DNA from: Limisalsivibrio acetivorans
GTDB lineage: Bacteria > Chrysiogenota > Deferribacteres > Deferribacterales > Geovibrionaceae
NCBI RefSeq assembly: GCF_000421105.1
Contig: NZ_ATWF01000002.1
Span: 62,001 to 126,000 of the forward strand
Reading direction: 5' to 3'
Length of the DNA stretch: 64,000 bases
Position numbers and translations under genes: made by a program
Part shown: piece after piece, positions 26,137 through 36,222 of the stretch
Numbering within the stretch: position 1 is the stretch's first letter
Layout of the letters: each line of letters begins with the position of its first letter
The notes under the pieces: model-generated
Seen by the model: only the letters and a program-made list of their open reading frames with translations
Databases searched by the model: none
What the model was told of the DNA's origin: nothing

Positions 26137-27404
26137 AGCTCTGCTCCTTTAAGGACTATGGTAACAGAAGCTCCCTCATCCCGGTTCTCTGCGGTTATAT
26201 TGCCGTCCATATAGTTTTCCAGCAGGACCCTGCTGATGTAAAGCCCCATGCCTGTGCCTCTTCCCATGTGCTTTGTGGTGAAATAGGGCTCGAAAATTCT
26301 TTCCATTTGACCTTCGGGAATACCGACGCCGTTATCGGAGATAATCATGCGTATATCGGTATTCTCCCTTACAACGCCTATATCTATTCTACCTATAAAA
26401 CCTGGTTCTGTCTCCCTTCTCTCCTGAATCGATTCGTAGGAGTTCTGCACCATATTTGTCACAGCCTGCTTAAAGTGGGACTTGTACCCCTTAGCAAGAT
26501 AATCCCTCCCCTTAAGACGCTCCACGGAATCGGGTGTTTTTGTGAAATCTGAGGGTTCACACTCGATACCGTTAACAGAATATGTAATGAAGTCGCTGTA
26601 TATCTTGGGACTGAATATATGAAAAACCTCGCCGAGGATCTCCCCAATGGTGAAATACTCCTCTTCATAGGAGGGGCGAAAATAGTTTCTGAAATCATCA
26701 ATGGTTCTGGATAGATACATGATCTGCTCAAGGGCTGTATCGCAGAACTCCCTCATGAGCTCTTCGTTCATATCCCCCTCTTCGTAGGTATCCTGCAGAT
26801 CCTGTATAATTATTCCGGCTGCAGTGAGGGGCTGGCGCCACTGGTGTGCGAGGGCGTTTATCATATTCTCAATTGCCGCAAGCTTTGTGTGCTCTGCAAA
26901 GGCAAGCTCTTGGGCCCTTCTCTCCTCAATACCCTTAATTACACTCCGCTCGAGACTCCGGGTCAGCTCTTCCAGCATGCTGTTCTTCTCTCGAAGCGAG
27001 CTTTCCAGCATGATACTCCTTGTAACATTTCGGCATACCCCCATAACGGCATCCGGCGCACCTTCACTTCGGATAAGGGAACACCTGCAGTCCACATAGA
27101 TCTCCCCACCATCTTTGGTTAAAACAGGGAAGGTGAGCTGGGCTGACTTTTCTGTATAACGCAGTTCTTCATAAACCGACATAAGACGTTCGCTGTCTTT
27201 CCGGTTCAGGATCTTCTCCCGCCAGTTATCTCCGGACAGCTCGTCGAAGGAATAGCCTGTCACCTGCAGAGCGTAGTTGTTAGCAAAAAGGAGCCCGCCA
27301 TTCAGCTCAAAGATAATAACAATAACATCGGCAGACTGTATAATTCCGTCGCTGACCTGCCTGCAAAGTCGGCATCTGTCTACATTACAATAATCAGAGC
27401 TCAT
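26133..27404 (-). CDS. Soluble PAS sensor histidine kinase
   Basis: A 423-residue kinase with no TM segment. A short Cys cluster (C6, C11, C14) opens the protein and could bind metal or sense redox. PAS domain about 20-130, coiled linker, H-box ALAHQWRQPLTAA (H187), and an intact HATPase with DNGVGIP and the GRGTGMGLY lid. Expected to phosphorylate the single-domain regulator encoded next. First gene of a five-gene minus-strand operon that ends in the CheB-CheR fusion; the ATG has AAGG upstream. Confidence 0.92.
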   Translation of the reverse strand: MSSDYCNVDRCRLCRQVSDGIIQSADVIVIIFELNGGLLFANNYALQVTGYSFDELSGDNWREKILNRKDSERLMSVYEELRYTEKSAQLTFPVLTKDGGEIYVDCRCSLIRSEGAPDAVMGVCRNVTRSIMLESSLREKNSMLEELTRSLERSVIKGIEERRAQELAFAEHTKLAAIENMINALAHQWRQPLTAAGIIIQDLQDTYEEGDMNEELMREFCDTALEQIMYLSRTIDDFRNYFRPSYEEEYFTIGEILGEVFHIFSPKIYSDFITYSVNGIECEPSDFTKTPDSVERLKGRDYLAKGYKSHFKQAVTNMVQNSYESIQERRETEPGFIGRIDIGVVRENTDIRMIISDNGVGIPEGQMERIFEPYFTTKHMGRGTGMGLYISRVLLENYMDGNITAENRDEGASVTIVLKGAEL

Positions 27405-27465
27405 ATAAACCTTCTAGATAGTGCATATTAATAATTATAACAGTAGTCTGCACCTAATACAAAAC

Positions 27466-28308
27466 TCACTTGCGTGCATTACGTATAAGGATAAGCCTGT
27501 AGGATTTATACTCGCTGAAATGTTCGGAGTTCCTCAGGCCTTTCAGATATTTATGCTCTATTTTATTAATTTTTTTCTTGAATTTCCATTTCACGAATTT
27601 TGACAAGATCGAAGATTTCTGCTCCATGTAGATAAAGATAAGGTTCCAGAAAGGTTTTCCCACCTCCTCCATGAGCTCGTTAACAAGATCCATAGTGGGG
27701 GCGGTTTCTGCTGTAATATCATCATCCCGTACAATATCCAGGGGTTTTTCGGCAAGCTTTTTGTAGAACTTCCCCATCCTGTGCCCACCGCCTATTACGC
27801 ATTTGCCCGGCACATCCTTCTTGAAGAAGTCACAGATGAGTATACAGCCTCCGGGATTAAGAAGGCCTAGCGCCTTGTCGAAAACACGCTCAAGGTCCAT
27901 ATACTGGAAGCTCTCACTAAAAAGTATGAGATCGTAGGTCTTATCGATCTCCGCCTCCTCAAACAGCGAGGGGTATATCACATAGTCGTCTCCCATAAGC
28001 TCCCTTGCATACTCTGACAAAACATCGCTTGGAGAAACACCCTCCACAGAGTAACCCTCATCCTTGAGCCTTCGGGAGTTCTTGCCTATACCGCACCCGA
28101 CATCGAGCACACTCACAACCCCTTCGGGTATTGCAGAAACAAGGTTATCCGTATAAGCCTCCTGAGCCTCTTTAAGGTTTTCCTTATTAACCTCGAGTCC
28201 GCTCCAGAAACCGTAATGCAGGTGGTCCGAACCGAGGAAGTACCGCCCCATTATAATCCCAAGCTCAAGCCCTGCTTCCCTCGTATCTATCTTTTTACCG
28301 CCGGCCAT
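27466..28308 (-). CDS. Class I SAM-dependent methyltransferase
   Basis: GGGGAAAAATT precedes ATG 28308, giving 280 residues. The SAM-binding motif I is VLDVGCGIGKNSRRL, followed by motif II-like DLILFSESFQYM and post-motif LLNPGG. The fold is like UbiE/CfaB-type small-molecule methyltransferases; the substrate is unknown. It sits upstream of the LuxP operon on the same strand, 61 bases away, but its own stop is before that operon's start, so co-transcription is possible and unproven. Confidence 0.85.
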   Translation of the reverse strand: MAGGKKIDTREAGLELGIIMGRYFLGSDHLHYGFWSGLEVNKENLKEAQEAYTDNLVSAIPEGVVSVLDVGCGIGKNSRRLKDEGYSVEGVSPSDVLSEYARELMGDDYVIYPSLFEEAEIDKTYDLILFSESFQYMDLERVFDKALGLLNPGGCILICDFFKKDVPGKCVIGGGHRMGKFYKKLAEKPLDIVRDDDITAETAPTMDLVNELMEEVGKPFWNLIFIYMEQKSSILSKFVKWKFKKKINKIEHKYLKGLRNSEHFSEYKSYRLILIRNARK

Positions 28309-28500
28309 AATTTTTCCCCTTATAATGATTTGCAAAACAGTCTTAATCATAGCATCTCAAGCGGTGCTCATACAGCAGAAATCCCTAATAGGCTGATAAA
28401 AACAATAATCCCAGCTAGTCTGTAGGTAATAAAGCGACCGCCGATTCCTTTTGTTCCTTTTTTTCAATAAAGCATGCTAGTATTTATGATGAGGAAATCA

Positions 28501-31500
28501 ATGAAAGATATGATTAAGCTTTTGTCAGATATAATCGCTTCCATACCCATGGAGGCGGCAGTAATACATAGCAACACGATCGCCGGGACAAATACCTTTT
28601 TTAAAGAATCCTTCCCCGAGGTATCAAAGACCGCCAACAGCCCTTCGGGTATGCTCAATGCCATCTTTCTTTGCCGGGATGAACACATCTTCAGCACCCT
28701 CAAGGAGAAAGGGGAGATTATACTCCCTCAAAAAAGCGATCCCGGCATTATATGGAGGATTACCATCGGCCCGGTGGCGGATGATCTATATACAATCTAC
28801 CTCAAAAAGCTTTCCAGATTCAAAAATATCGAATCCCTTGAGGAAGTAGAGGAGTACATAACGGATATTGTCTGGGAGTGCGACAGCAGATTAAGGATAA
28901 CATATGTCAGTGGAAGCGTTGAAAAACACCTTGGCTACACCCCTGCGCAGCTGAGAAAAAAGACGATACGTGAGCTCCTCCCCCCAAAAAGCTACGTAAA
29001 GGCGCTAAGTCTGCTCCAGAAAATGACATCCACAGGGACAAACTCGGAGATTATAACGGTTTTCACAGCTAAGAATGGTGAGAAAAGAACCTTTCGCGTC
29101 AAATCATGGCCGGCCTACAACACATCGGGTGAAAACTCCGGTTTCAGGGGTGTTTGCACAGATATAACATCAAAAACCGAAGCAGAAACAACCCTATCCG
29201 TATACAAGCGCAGGCTGAACGAAGCCCTCTCCACCCAGTCTTTGATACTCGAAAACAGCCCGGTGGGCATAGCCTTCGTGGTTCACGGGAGATTCAGCTG
29301 GGTAAATAAGCATTTTACTGAAATATTCGGCACTGACAAAGACTTGAGAGGGGAACATGCCTCTGTGATATTCGAGTCGATGGAAAGCTACGAGGATTTT
29401 GCGAAAGAGGCGGAGCGCTGTATCGATAGAGGATTCTTTGACGTTGCCCGCAGGATGAAAAGGGTCAGCGGAGAGGCCTTCTGGTGCAGGATGACTGGGA
29501 GAACAGCATCCAGAGACAACACCGAACGGGGGAGTATCTGGATACTGGAAAACGTTAACGAGTACAAGAGAAACCGTGACAAAATACTCCGGCAGGAAAA
29601 GCTCATAAGCTCTATCCTCGATTCTCTTCCTGATATCGTATATATCAAGAACACGGAAGGAGAATACATAGAGGCAAATCCCGCATTCAAGGACTTCTTC
29701 CAAACACCATTCAGACCGGGAACCACCGATTTTGACTATTTCAGTGATGAAAACGCAAAAAAGATAATCGAAAACGACAAGCTTGTACTCGAAAACGGCT
29801 CAATACTCCAGTTCGAGGAAAGGGCATTCGATAAGGATGGAAATGAGCGTATCTTCGATACCCTGAAAACCCCCTACAAGGACGAAAACGGCACGATAAT
29901 AGGCATTCTGGGGATAAGCAGGGATGTTACCAGCAAATCAAAGGCGGAGCGTGCCCTTCTCGAAAGCGAAAGCAGGTACAGAAAGGTTATCGAGCTTGCC
30001 GGGGACGCCATATTCATCGCTGAAACCGAAACCGGAATAATAACCGATGCAAACCTGAAAGCGCAGGAGCTCCTGGGTAGAGAAAGGGAGGAAATAATCG
30101 GTATGCATCAGACCATGCTCCACCCTGAAAGCGACAGGGACAAGATACGTATCGGTTTCAAAGATGATGCAAAGGCAATGGGCTCAAGGATGCCCAACGT
30201 TAATATACTGCACAAGAACGGCGAGATTGTTCCGGTAGAGATAGCCAGCAGTGTCTTTTACGAAAAGGGCTCGAAGTATATAATCGGCATCTTCCGGGAT
30301 ATGCGAGAGCGAAACAGGTCGAGGGAGCTTCTCAGGGTTCGTGACAGGCTCATGAGCGGCCTTGCTGCCACAGTTAACACCCTCCTCCACGGCCACGAGG
30401 ATTTCAGCAACAATGTAAACAAGGCTCTAAGCAAAATCGGAGGAAGCACCGATTCGGATAAGGTCTGTATCTTCATGCTCAAGGATGAGGGATACACCTT
30501 CAAAAGAGAGTTTTACTGGCGTGCCTACAGAGAGGCCCCCCAGTCTGATAAAGAGATAGATATAATCGAAAAGGGTGGATACCTCGCAAACGCACTGGAG
30601 GCAGGTGAATCACTCCAGATATCCAAAGATGAGCAGGGTGTTGTCGAAACCTTTCTGAAAGCAATAAAAGCTGAAACCGCCATGCTGACACCCCTAATAA
30701 TCAATAAAAAGTTCCGGGGCTTTATAGTCTTCTGCAGCAACAGCAGCCAAAGGGAATGGAGCGCCACCGTTTCTTCTGTTCAAAAAACCGCCGCAGACAG
30801 CTTCTGCTCTGCATTTGAGCAGGAAGAGATATTCAAAGAGCTTAAGGAGGCCGTACAGCGTTCCGAAGAGCTCCGTGAGATCGCAGAAAAAGCCAGAAAG
30901 GAAGCTGAAACAGCCAATATGGCAAAAAGCGAATTCCTAGCAAACATGAGCCACGAGATAAGAACACCCATGAACGGCGTTCTCGGGATGGTGGATCTCC
31001 TCCTTGAAACGGAGCTTACATCTGAACAGAGGAGCTTTGGAAAAACAATATCCGAATCCGCATCTGCACTCCTCACCGTAATAAACGATATACTCGACTT
31101 CTCAAAGATCGAATCGGGCAAGATGGATCTTAACCCGTCGCCCTTCATACTAAAGGATGTTGTAGATGAGGTTTCAAGGCTCCTCGGATTCAAAGCGTCG
31201 CAGAAGGGTATTAATCTCAGCATAGAATACGCAGATAACATACCGAGTGTTCTTCTCGGCGATTCCGCAAGGATACGGCAGGTTCTCATGAACCTTGTGG
31301 GAAATGCTGTCAAGTTCACGGAAAAGGGGCACGTAAAGATTCGCGTACAGGGGGAACTGAGCAAAAAAAACCTCGCCATGCTAACAGTTTATGTCGAGGA
31401 TACGGGGCTTGGCATCCCTCCGGCCTATCTCGAAAATATCTTCGACAAGTTTACCCAGGTGGACACATCCGGCACAAGGAAGTTTGAAGGAACAGGGCTT

Positions 31501-33159
31501 GGACTGGCCATCACCAAGAAGCTTGTGAACATGATGGGGGGCTCCATAAACGTAAAAAGCACTCTGGGGGAAGGAACTACATTCTGCTTCACCCTGAACC
31601 TGCCGGTTGTACAGAGCGATGATGAGGGGAAGGCCCTCTCCTGCCACACGGTTGTTTGGTCTTCGGACAGGAAAACCGCCGACGAGATACACTCGATCCT
31701 TTCATCGGAGGGTCTCGCCGTTTCACTCTGCTCAACATGTGAAGAGGCTGAAGAGGAACTGAAGGACACCGAGAGTAAACGTGTTTTGCTGATCACTGAT
31801 TCTCAAATATACTCCGCCCACCGGGAGACCATACTGGAATCGGTCCATGGACGGCTGGAGTGTATGCTTCTTACCGAAATGGAGGAAACGCTGAACAGTT
31901 ACTGCATAAACGACGGCAACGTGTCCGCCTGCCTGGATAAACCCTTCACACGGGAAACGCTCCTCCAGCTTTCGGAGAAACTACTCGGTATAAAAACATC
32001 GCTTAACAAAGGGGATGAGAAGTTCGAGGGGAACCTGAATATCTTCGTTCTCCTTGTAGAGGATAATCCTGTAAACAAACGGGTGGCCGAATCACTACTC
32101 TCCAATCTCGGCTGCAGGTATGAAACAGCAGAAAACGGTAAAGAGGCTTTGAAGCTGGCCGGTAAAAACGATTACGATGCAGTCCTTATGGATTGCCAGA
32201 TGCCTGTTATGGACGGGTATGAGGCAAGTATGAAAATCCGGGAGATTAAGGGGAAGCGCGGCGACGTTCCCATAATCGCCATGACAGCAAACGCCATGAA
32301 GAGCGACAGGGATAAATGCTTCCGCTCCGGTATGAATGATTTCATCACAAAACCCGTAAAGCTCCAGCTCCTCTCAGAGGTTCTAAGGAGATACCGACCC
32401 GAAGCATTCGCAGCCTCCGCTAAGGATATATTGATAATAGAGGACGATCCTGAAAGTGCTCGGATAGTTGAAAGAACAGCCCGGGACATCTTCCCGAATT
32501 CGCCAGTACGCAAGGTTGCCGATGGAATAGAGGGATGCACAGCCATAGGTTCAAGACCACCCGATGTCGTTGTTCTGGACCTAATGATTCCAGGCACAGA
32601 CGGCGTAGGCGTCGTGCGCTTCATAAAGCAGAATAAGCTATACAGAACCACCCGGATAATCGTAACAACCGGTCTCGAACACGATGACAGCATGGTGGAA
32701 TCTGTTCGTCAGGCCGGGGTTGATGCCGTTATTATAAAGCCTATACGAATATCAGACCTCAAGAAGGCGCTCTGCCTCTCCGGTGGAATAACCTATGAGG
32801 AAAACACAGATAAGGAGCGACTGCTCACCCTGAACAAAAACCGCATTGACGAATGGACAGATGGGGACGGTGAATCGGCTAGGGAGCTGTGCAAAACCTT
32901 CGATGAGGATATGTCCATTCTATTGAAAAATATAGGTAACAGCCTGGAACGGGGTGAGTTTGGCATGGCAGCAGAAACAGCCGGAAAGCTGATGTTCACC
33001 GCAGAGCGAATTGGGGCGGATATTCTCGCATCACTCTGCGAGGAATTCACCTATGCCGCAACATCGGATAATAACATCCACTCAGGGGACCTATACCTGC
33101 GTATAGAATCGGAAGCAGGCGCACTAAGAAGAAAGCTCCACGAAGAGGGATGGCTATAG
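28501..33159 (+). CDS. Large soluble hybrid histidine kinase (PAS x4, GAF, kinase, REC x3, degenerate HPt)
   Basis: GAGG at 28491-28494 favours ATG 28501, giving 1552 residues. Order: four PAS-like domains (about 100-600), GAF (about 610-780), coiled coil, HisKA with H818 ([12 protein letters not shown]), HATPase (NAVKF, DTGLGIP, GTGLGL), a degenerate REC (about 1065-1170), REC with D1231 ([11 protein letters not shown]), REC with D1360 ([11 protein letters not shown]), and an HPt-like end (about 1450-1552). In the HPt the normal His of HTLKGSA is a Gly ([13 protein letters not shown]), so final phosphotransfer must use another HPt. No TM helix is present. Not in an evident operon. Confidence 0.93.
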   Translation: MKDMIKLLSDIIASIPMEAAVIHSNTIAGTNTFFKESFPEVSKTANSPSGMLNAIFLCRDEHIFSTLKEKGEIILPQKSDPGIIWRITIGPVADDLYTIYLKKLSRFKNIESLEEVEEYITDIVWECDSRLRITYVSGSVEKHLGYTPAQLRKKTIRELLPPKSYVKALSLLQKMTSTGTNSEIITVFTAKNGEKRTFRVKSWPAYNTSGENSGFRGVCTDITSKTEAETTLSVYKRRLNEALSTQSLILENSPVGIAFVVHGRFSWVNKHFTEIFGTDKDLRGEHASVIFESMESYEDFAKEAERCIDRGFFDVARRMKRVSGEAFWCRMTGRTASRDNTERGSIWILENVNEYKRNRDKILRQEKLISSILDSLPDIVYIKNTEGEYIEANPAFKDFFQTPFRPGTTDFDYFSDENAKKIIENDKLVLENGSILQFEERAFDKDGNERIFDTLKTPYKDENGTIIGILGISRDVTSKSKAERALLESESRYRKVIELAGDAIFIAETETGIITDANLKAQELLGREREEIIGMHQTMLHPESDRDKIRIGFKDDAKAMGSRMPNVNILHKNGEIVPVEIASSVFYEKGSKYIIGIFRDMRERNRSRELLRVRDRLMSGLAATVNTLLHGHEDFSNNVNKALSKIGGSTDSDKVCIFMLKDEGYTFKREFYWRAYREAPQSDKEIDIIEKGGYLANALEAGESLQISKDEQGVVETFLKAIKAETAMLTPLIINKKFRGFIVFCSNSSQREWSATVSSVQKTAADSFCSAFEQEEIFKELKEAVQRSEELREIAEKARKEAETANMAKSEFLANMSHEIRTPMNGVLGMVDLLLETELTSEQRSFGKTISESASALLTVINDILDFSKIESGKMDLNPSPFILKDVVDEVSRLLGFKASQKGINLSIEYADNIPSVLLGDSARIRQVLMNLVGNAVKFTEKGHVKIRVQGELSKKNLAMLTVYVEDTGLGIPPAYLENIFDKFTQVDTSGTRKFEGTGLGLAITKKLVNMMGGSINVKSTLGEGTTFCFTLNLPVVQSDDEGKALSCHTVVWSSDRKTADEIHSILSSEGLAVSLCSTCEEAEEELKDTESKRVLLITDSQIYSAHRETILESVHGRLECMLLTEMEETLNSYCINDGNVSACLDKPFTRETLLQLSEKLLGIKTSLNKGDEKFEGNLNIFVLLVEDNPVNKRVAESLLSNLGCRYETAENGKEALKLAGKNDYDAVLMDCQMPVMDGYEASMKIREIKGKRGDVPIIAMTANAMKSDRDKCFRSGMNDFITKPVKLQLLSEVLRRYRPEAFAASAKDILIIEDDPESARIVERTARDIFPNSPVRKVADGIEGCTAIGSRPPDVVVLDLMIPGTDGVGVVRFIKQNKLYRTTRIIVTTGLEHDDSMVESVRQAGVDAVIIKPIRISDLKKALCLSGGITYEENTDKERLLTLNKNRIDEWTDGDGESARELCKTFDEDMSILLKNIGNSLERGEFGMAAETAGKLMFTAERIGADILASLCEEFTYAATSDNNIHSGDLYLRIESEAGALRRKLHEEGWL

Positions 33160-33885
33160 CTCCAGGGAAAGAAGATCCTCGGCACGCATAAACAAAGTTC
33201 CATCCTCCTCCCAGCGCTCGGGAAGCTCACCAGTTTCGGGGTATATATGGCTGAGAAGAACCTTCTTAACGTTCCTCCCTTTCACAGCGCACTTGACCTC
33301 CTCGAGGTTCATATGCCCCTCAAGGGGTTCCTCACTGCTGCAGCCGCAGTCCGCCACGAAAAGATCTGCATCCTGGGCGTAGTCTCCAAGTTCATCGAAG
33401 TATCCCGTATCTCCGGTATAGACAACCTTACGCCCGTTCCACTCAATGGCTATCCCCGATGACTGCCCCGTATGCTCAACGGGGAAAACTGTATAGCCGA
33501 AGGGGCCCTTCCTCCCCTCTTCATCCTCTGATATCTCAAGACCGCATTCGGGGTCTATCCAACTCCCCATGATGTCCCTGAAACCTTGGGTCCAGAATAT
33601 AAGACCGGGAAAGCCGAAGAGCTGAAAAGGCTTCTCCCTCTCCATATGCTTGTTTTTGAGCGCAAAAAGGATATGAATAATCCCAAGGCTGTGGTCGGGG
33701 TGACTATGGGATATAAATGCGGAATCCACCTCATTCGCCAGTGTTCCCGCTTTTGAAAGACGGTCCATAACAGAAAAACCTGCGTCCAAAAGGAGCGTAT
33801 ACCCTTCATCCTCAAGGAGGTAGCATGCTGAGGCCCTGTTTTGATACTGAATCGCTGTACCGCTTCCTAAAACTGTAAACTTCAT
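33154..33885 (-). CDS. Metallo-beta-lactamase-fold hydrolase, RNase Z-like
   Basis: A 243-residue MBL-fold protein beginning [10 protein letters not shown], as in RNase Z/ElaC relatives. Metal ligands are H60, H62, D64 and H65 (SHSHPDH), a later His in VEHTGQS, Asp in YTGDTGY and His in LLSHIYP. It lacks the long flexible arm of true tRNase Z, so it may be a phosphodiesterase or related hydrolase rather than a tRNA 3' processor. Its 3' end overlaps the hybrid kinase gene by six bases (convergent). Confidence 0.85.
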   Translation of the reverse strand: MKFTVLGSGTAIQYQNRASACYLLEDEGYTLLLDAGFSVMDRLSKAGTLANEVDSAFISHSHPDHSLGIIHILFALKNKHMEREKPFQLFGFPGLIFWTQGFRDIMGSWIDPECGLEISEDEEGRKGPFGYTVFPVEHTGQSSGIAIEWNGRKVVYTGDTGYFDELGDYAQDADLFVADCGCSSEEPLEGHMNLEEVKCAVKGRNVKKVLLSHIYPETGELPERWEEDGTLFMRAEDLLSLEL

Positions 33886-34029
33886 AGTTTAGAATCACTC
33901 CGGTTCAAAAAATTTATCATAATGGGGTAACCCATCAACATAAAGGATACATGAATCGGAGGCCTTTGTCTAATCCGGCTGGGGCTGAGCAACTCTCTGC
34001 ACGAAACATATATTATTGATGTACAATGA

Positions 34030-34329
34030 TTATTCATCCATCAGTCGGACATTAAACACCTTCGAAAGATCAAGCTCACTCAGGAGTTCCTCAAGCCGTT
34101 TAGTCCCCACATAAACATGCATCTCAACCCTGTCCACATTAATAACCTTAAGCATAAAGCCGATAAGCGAGGATGTTATGGACATGGAATCAACTATCTT
34201 CATCTCTATGCACTCGATACCATTATCCACCATATACTGCAGTGCGGACTTAATCTCAAGATAGTCATCAATACTCTTAATCCCACCTTCGATAACAAGC
34301 TCGTTTCCCTTAACCTCGGCATTTACCAT
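34030..34329 (-). CDS. STAS-like anti-sigma-factor antagonist
   Basis: A 99-residue protein with the small alpha/beta STAS layout. The phosphorylatable loop is represented by SITSSLIGFML, with S53/S54 at the position of the SpoIIAA serine, although the usual DSSG is lost. It starts two bases after the REC-PP2C-ATPase gene on the same strand, the classic arrangement of HsbR/HsbA or SypE/SypA partner switches. Expected to be phosphorylated by the ATPase domain and dephosphorylated by the PP2C domain of its neighbour and then to bind an unknown target (sigma antagonist, or a diguanylate cyclase as with HsbA/HsbD). Confidence 0.75.
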   Translation of the reverse strand: MVNAEVKGNELVIEGGIKSIDDYLEIKSALQYMVDNGIECIEMKIVDSMSITSSLIGFMLKVINVDRVEMHVYVGTKRLEELLSELDLSKVFNVRLMDE

Positions 34330-34331
34330 CG

Positions 34332-36050
34332 CTAACCTCCAAAGGTGACTGTATCACCCTTCTTCATCATCATAATAAAAGTAACCTCGTTGCCCTCTGA
34401 GTTAAAATAAAGTTCGCCGGCAACTTCTGTAACAACCTTTAAGCCCCTGCCGGAGAAGGTTCCGGTTGAGCCTTTAAGAATATTCTCTATACTGAAACCC
34501 TCCCCCTGATCAACAACTGTGGCACAAACGGGGGTGTTTCTATTCTCCTCATATCCTGAAACTCGCAGGCTTATTATTTTATCGCAGTTTCTCTCCCTTT
34601 CAAGAACAAAAGAATCGAACTCACCCTCACCCACCAGCCGCTCCTTCATGGCGGAACCAATGGCAAGGTTACCGTGCTCATGGGCATTAAGAAGTATCTC
34701 TGTGAGTGCTGCGGCAAACTCCTCAGTACCCCGCACACTGTAGCCCTTGTCTAGAAGCATCGATGAAACAAGACCGGTAAGCTCGCCAATATCGCTGATC
34801 CTTGAGGGTACCTCAAAATTTTCGCTCCAGTCAAAGTCCTCACTAGTATGCTTCTTAACAAACAGCACGGTGCAGTCATCCTCAAAAACCTTTCCGCTTA
34901 TACCGAGTCTGCTGTCCATCTCAGTAAGGCTTCTGGCAGAGCAGAGGGATTCCTCAATAATTCGGGCGTTGTTCCCCTTCAAAGCCCAGTCCGTATCGGT
35001 GAGACCGTCGGTATAAACGATGAGACTGTGCACATCCCCAAGGGAAAAGCGGCTGTAGTTTATCTCTCTGGTATGCTTTGTAATCGGGGGATTCCCACTC
35101 TTAGGTGTTTCGCAGGCTCCCACCCTCCTTATGAACATCTTAGGCATGGAAAACCTTGCTGTATCTAGGGTTTCATTATCGAAATCAAAGAGCAGGAAAG
35201 AGCCGCAGAGGATCTCTTCCGGTAGAAGATACTTCTTAATATAGTCCATAAACTCATCAATCAGCATTTGAAGAGAAAACCCTTCACCCTCCATCTCATC
35301 CACAAGATGGTTCAGCATGGAGACTGTCATAACCGTTGTTACAGAGGCAGAAACCCCTTTTCCCATGGCATCCACCACAAAGGCAAAGACCCGGTTTCCG
35401 TTTAGGCGTCTTATGCCGTAGCTGTCACCGCAGAGTATATCAACGGATCTGTGAAACACGGAGAAGAGCCATTCACGCCCTGATTTATCCACCAGCTTGC
35501 GTGAGCCCAGATCGTTCTTTATTATATGAAGCTCTTTCTTTTTGGCCTGCTCCTGCTGGCGTGAATGATACTTCTCTCTATATTGCAGAAGCTCGATCTC
35601 CTGATTCTTCGCCTTATCCTTAAGATTCTCAAGAATAAGATGCTTAGCGCAGGCCTCCACAGCCTCAGCAATCCTCTGATACTGAAAAGGCTTGGTTACA
35701 AACTGGGTTATCCCCATGTTAATCGCTTTGATTAGAAAGTCCGCATCGTTCATGGCGGTTATCATGATAACTGGTATAGAAGGGTTCTCTTTGCGTATCT
35801 CACCAACCAGCTCAAGCCCGGTCATTTCGGGCATGCTGTGGTCTGTGAGCACCATATCGATATCCTCACGGGTGAAAATCTCCAGAGCCTCGCATCCGTC
35901 ACGTGCAGGGAAAACGTTTCGGAAGGTTCGCTCAAGCAGACGCTTAAGGAATTCCAATGTTGTTGGAACGTCCTCAACGATAAGTATAGACAATCCGCCA
36001 AGTACATCGGCTGTATCCGGGTCTTTAAGTCTGTCTATGATGCCTGCCAT
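34332..36050 (-). CDS. REC-PP2C (SpoIIE)-HATPase partner-switch regulator
   Basis: Start set at ATG 36050 (a GTG 12 bases earlier is possible); 572 residues. REC domain (about 20-140, D70 in LTDHSMPEM), coiled linker, SpoIIE-type PP2C phosphatase (about 200-400: FVDAMGKGVSAS, VYTDGLTD, DDCTVLFV) and RsbW-like anti-sigma kinase (about 430-572: EILLNAHEHGNLA, VDQGEGF, GRGLKVV). This architecture matches HsbR and SypE. Phosphorylation of the REC is expected to set the kinase/phosphatase balance on the STAS protein encoded two bases downstream. Confidence 0.9.
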   Translation of the reverse strand: MAGIIDRLKDPDTADVLGGLSILIVEDVPTTLEFLKRLLERTFRNVFPARDGCEALEIFTREDIDMVLTDHSMPEMTGLELVGEIRKENPSIPVIMITAMNDADFLIKAINMGITQFVTKPFQYQRIAEAVEACAKHLILENLKDKAKNQEIELLQYREKYHSRQQEQAKKKELHIIKNDLGSRKLVDKSGREWLFSVFHRSVDILCGDSYGIRRLNGNRVFAFVVDAMGKGVSASVTTVMTVSMLNHLVDEMEGEGFSLQMLIDEFMDYIKKYLLPEEILCGSFLLFDFDNETLDTARFSMPKMFIRRVGACETPKSGNPPITKHTREINYSRFSLGDVHSLIVYTDGLTDTDWALKGNNARIIEESLCSARSLTEMDSRLGISGKVFEDDCTVLFVKKHTSEDFDWSENFEVPSRISDIGELTGLVSSMLLDKGYSVRGTEEFAAALTEILLNAHEHGNLAIGSAMKERLVGEGEFDSFVLERERNCDKIISLRVSGYEENRNTPVCATVVDQGEGFSIENILKGSTGTFSGRGLKVVTEVAGELYFNSEGNEVTFIMMMKKGDTVTFGG

Positions 36051-36122
36051 ATTTGCCACCACCAGTGAGTAGGAAATGTTTAAGGTCTTTGGGAGCTAAA
36101 GAATAACAATTATATCTTATCA

Positions 36123-36140
36123 TCAATTATCAATTATCAA
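36123..36140. repeat. Short tandem TCAATTA repeat in intergenic region
   Basis: TCAATTA occurs at 36123-36129 and 36130-36136 with a partial third copy. It lies between the divergent partner-switch and DMT genes. On the minus strand it reads as repeated TTGATAA, followed by TATAAT (36114-36109). It could be a regulator site; nothing confirms this. Confidence 0.35.
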
Positions 36141-36167
36141 ACTAAAAGATGTGAAATCTACATATTT

Positions 36168-36196
36168 TTGACGGCTTAATAGAGGTTGACTATTCG
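36168..36196 (+). promoter_or_regulatory. Candidate promoter for the DMT transporter and tpx
   Basis: TTGACG (36168-36173), 17-base spacer, TATTCG (36191-36196), 27 bases before the ATG at 36223. Confidence 0.4.
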
Positions 36197-36222
36197 GTCA
36201 GCGAGGAGTAGTACATTTATCA

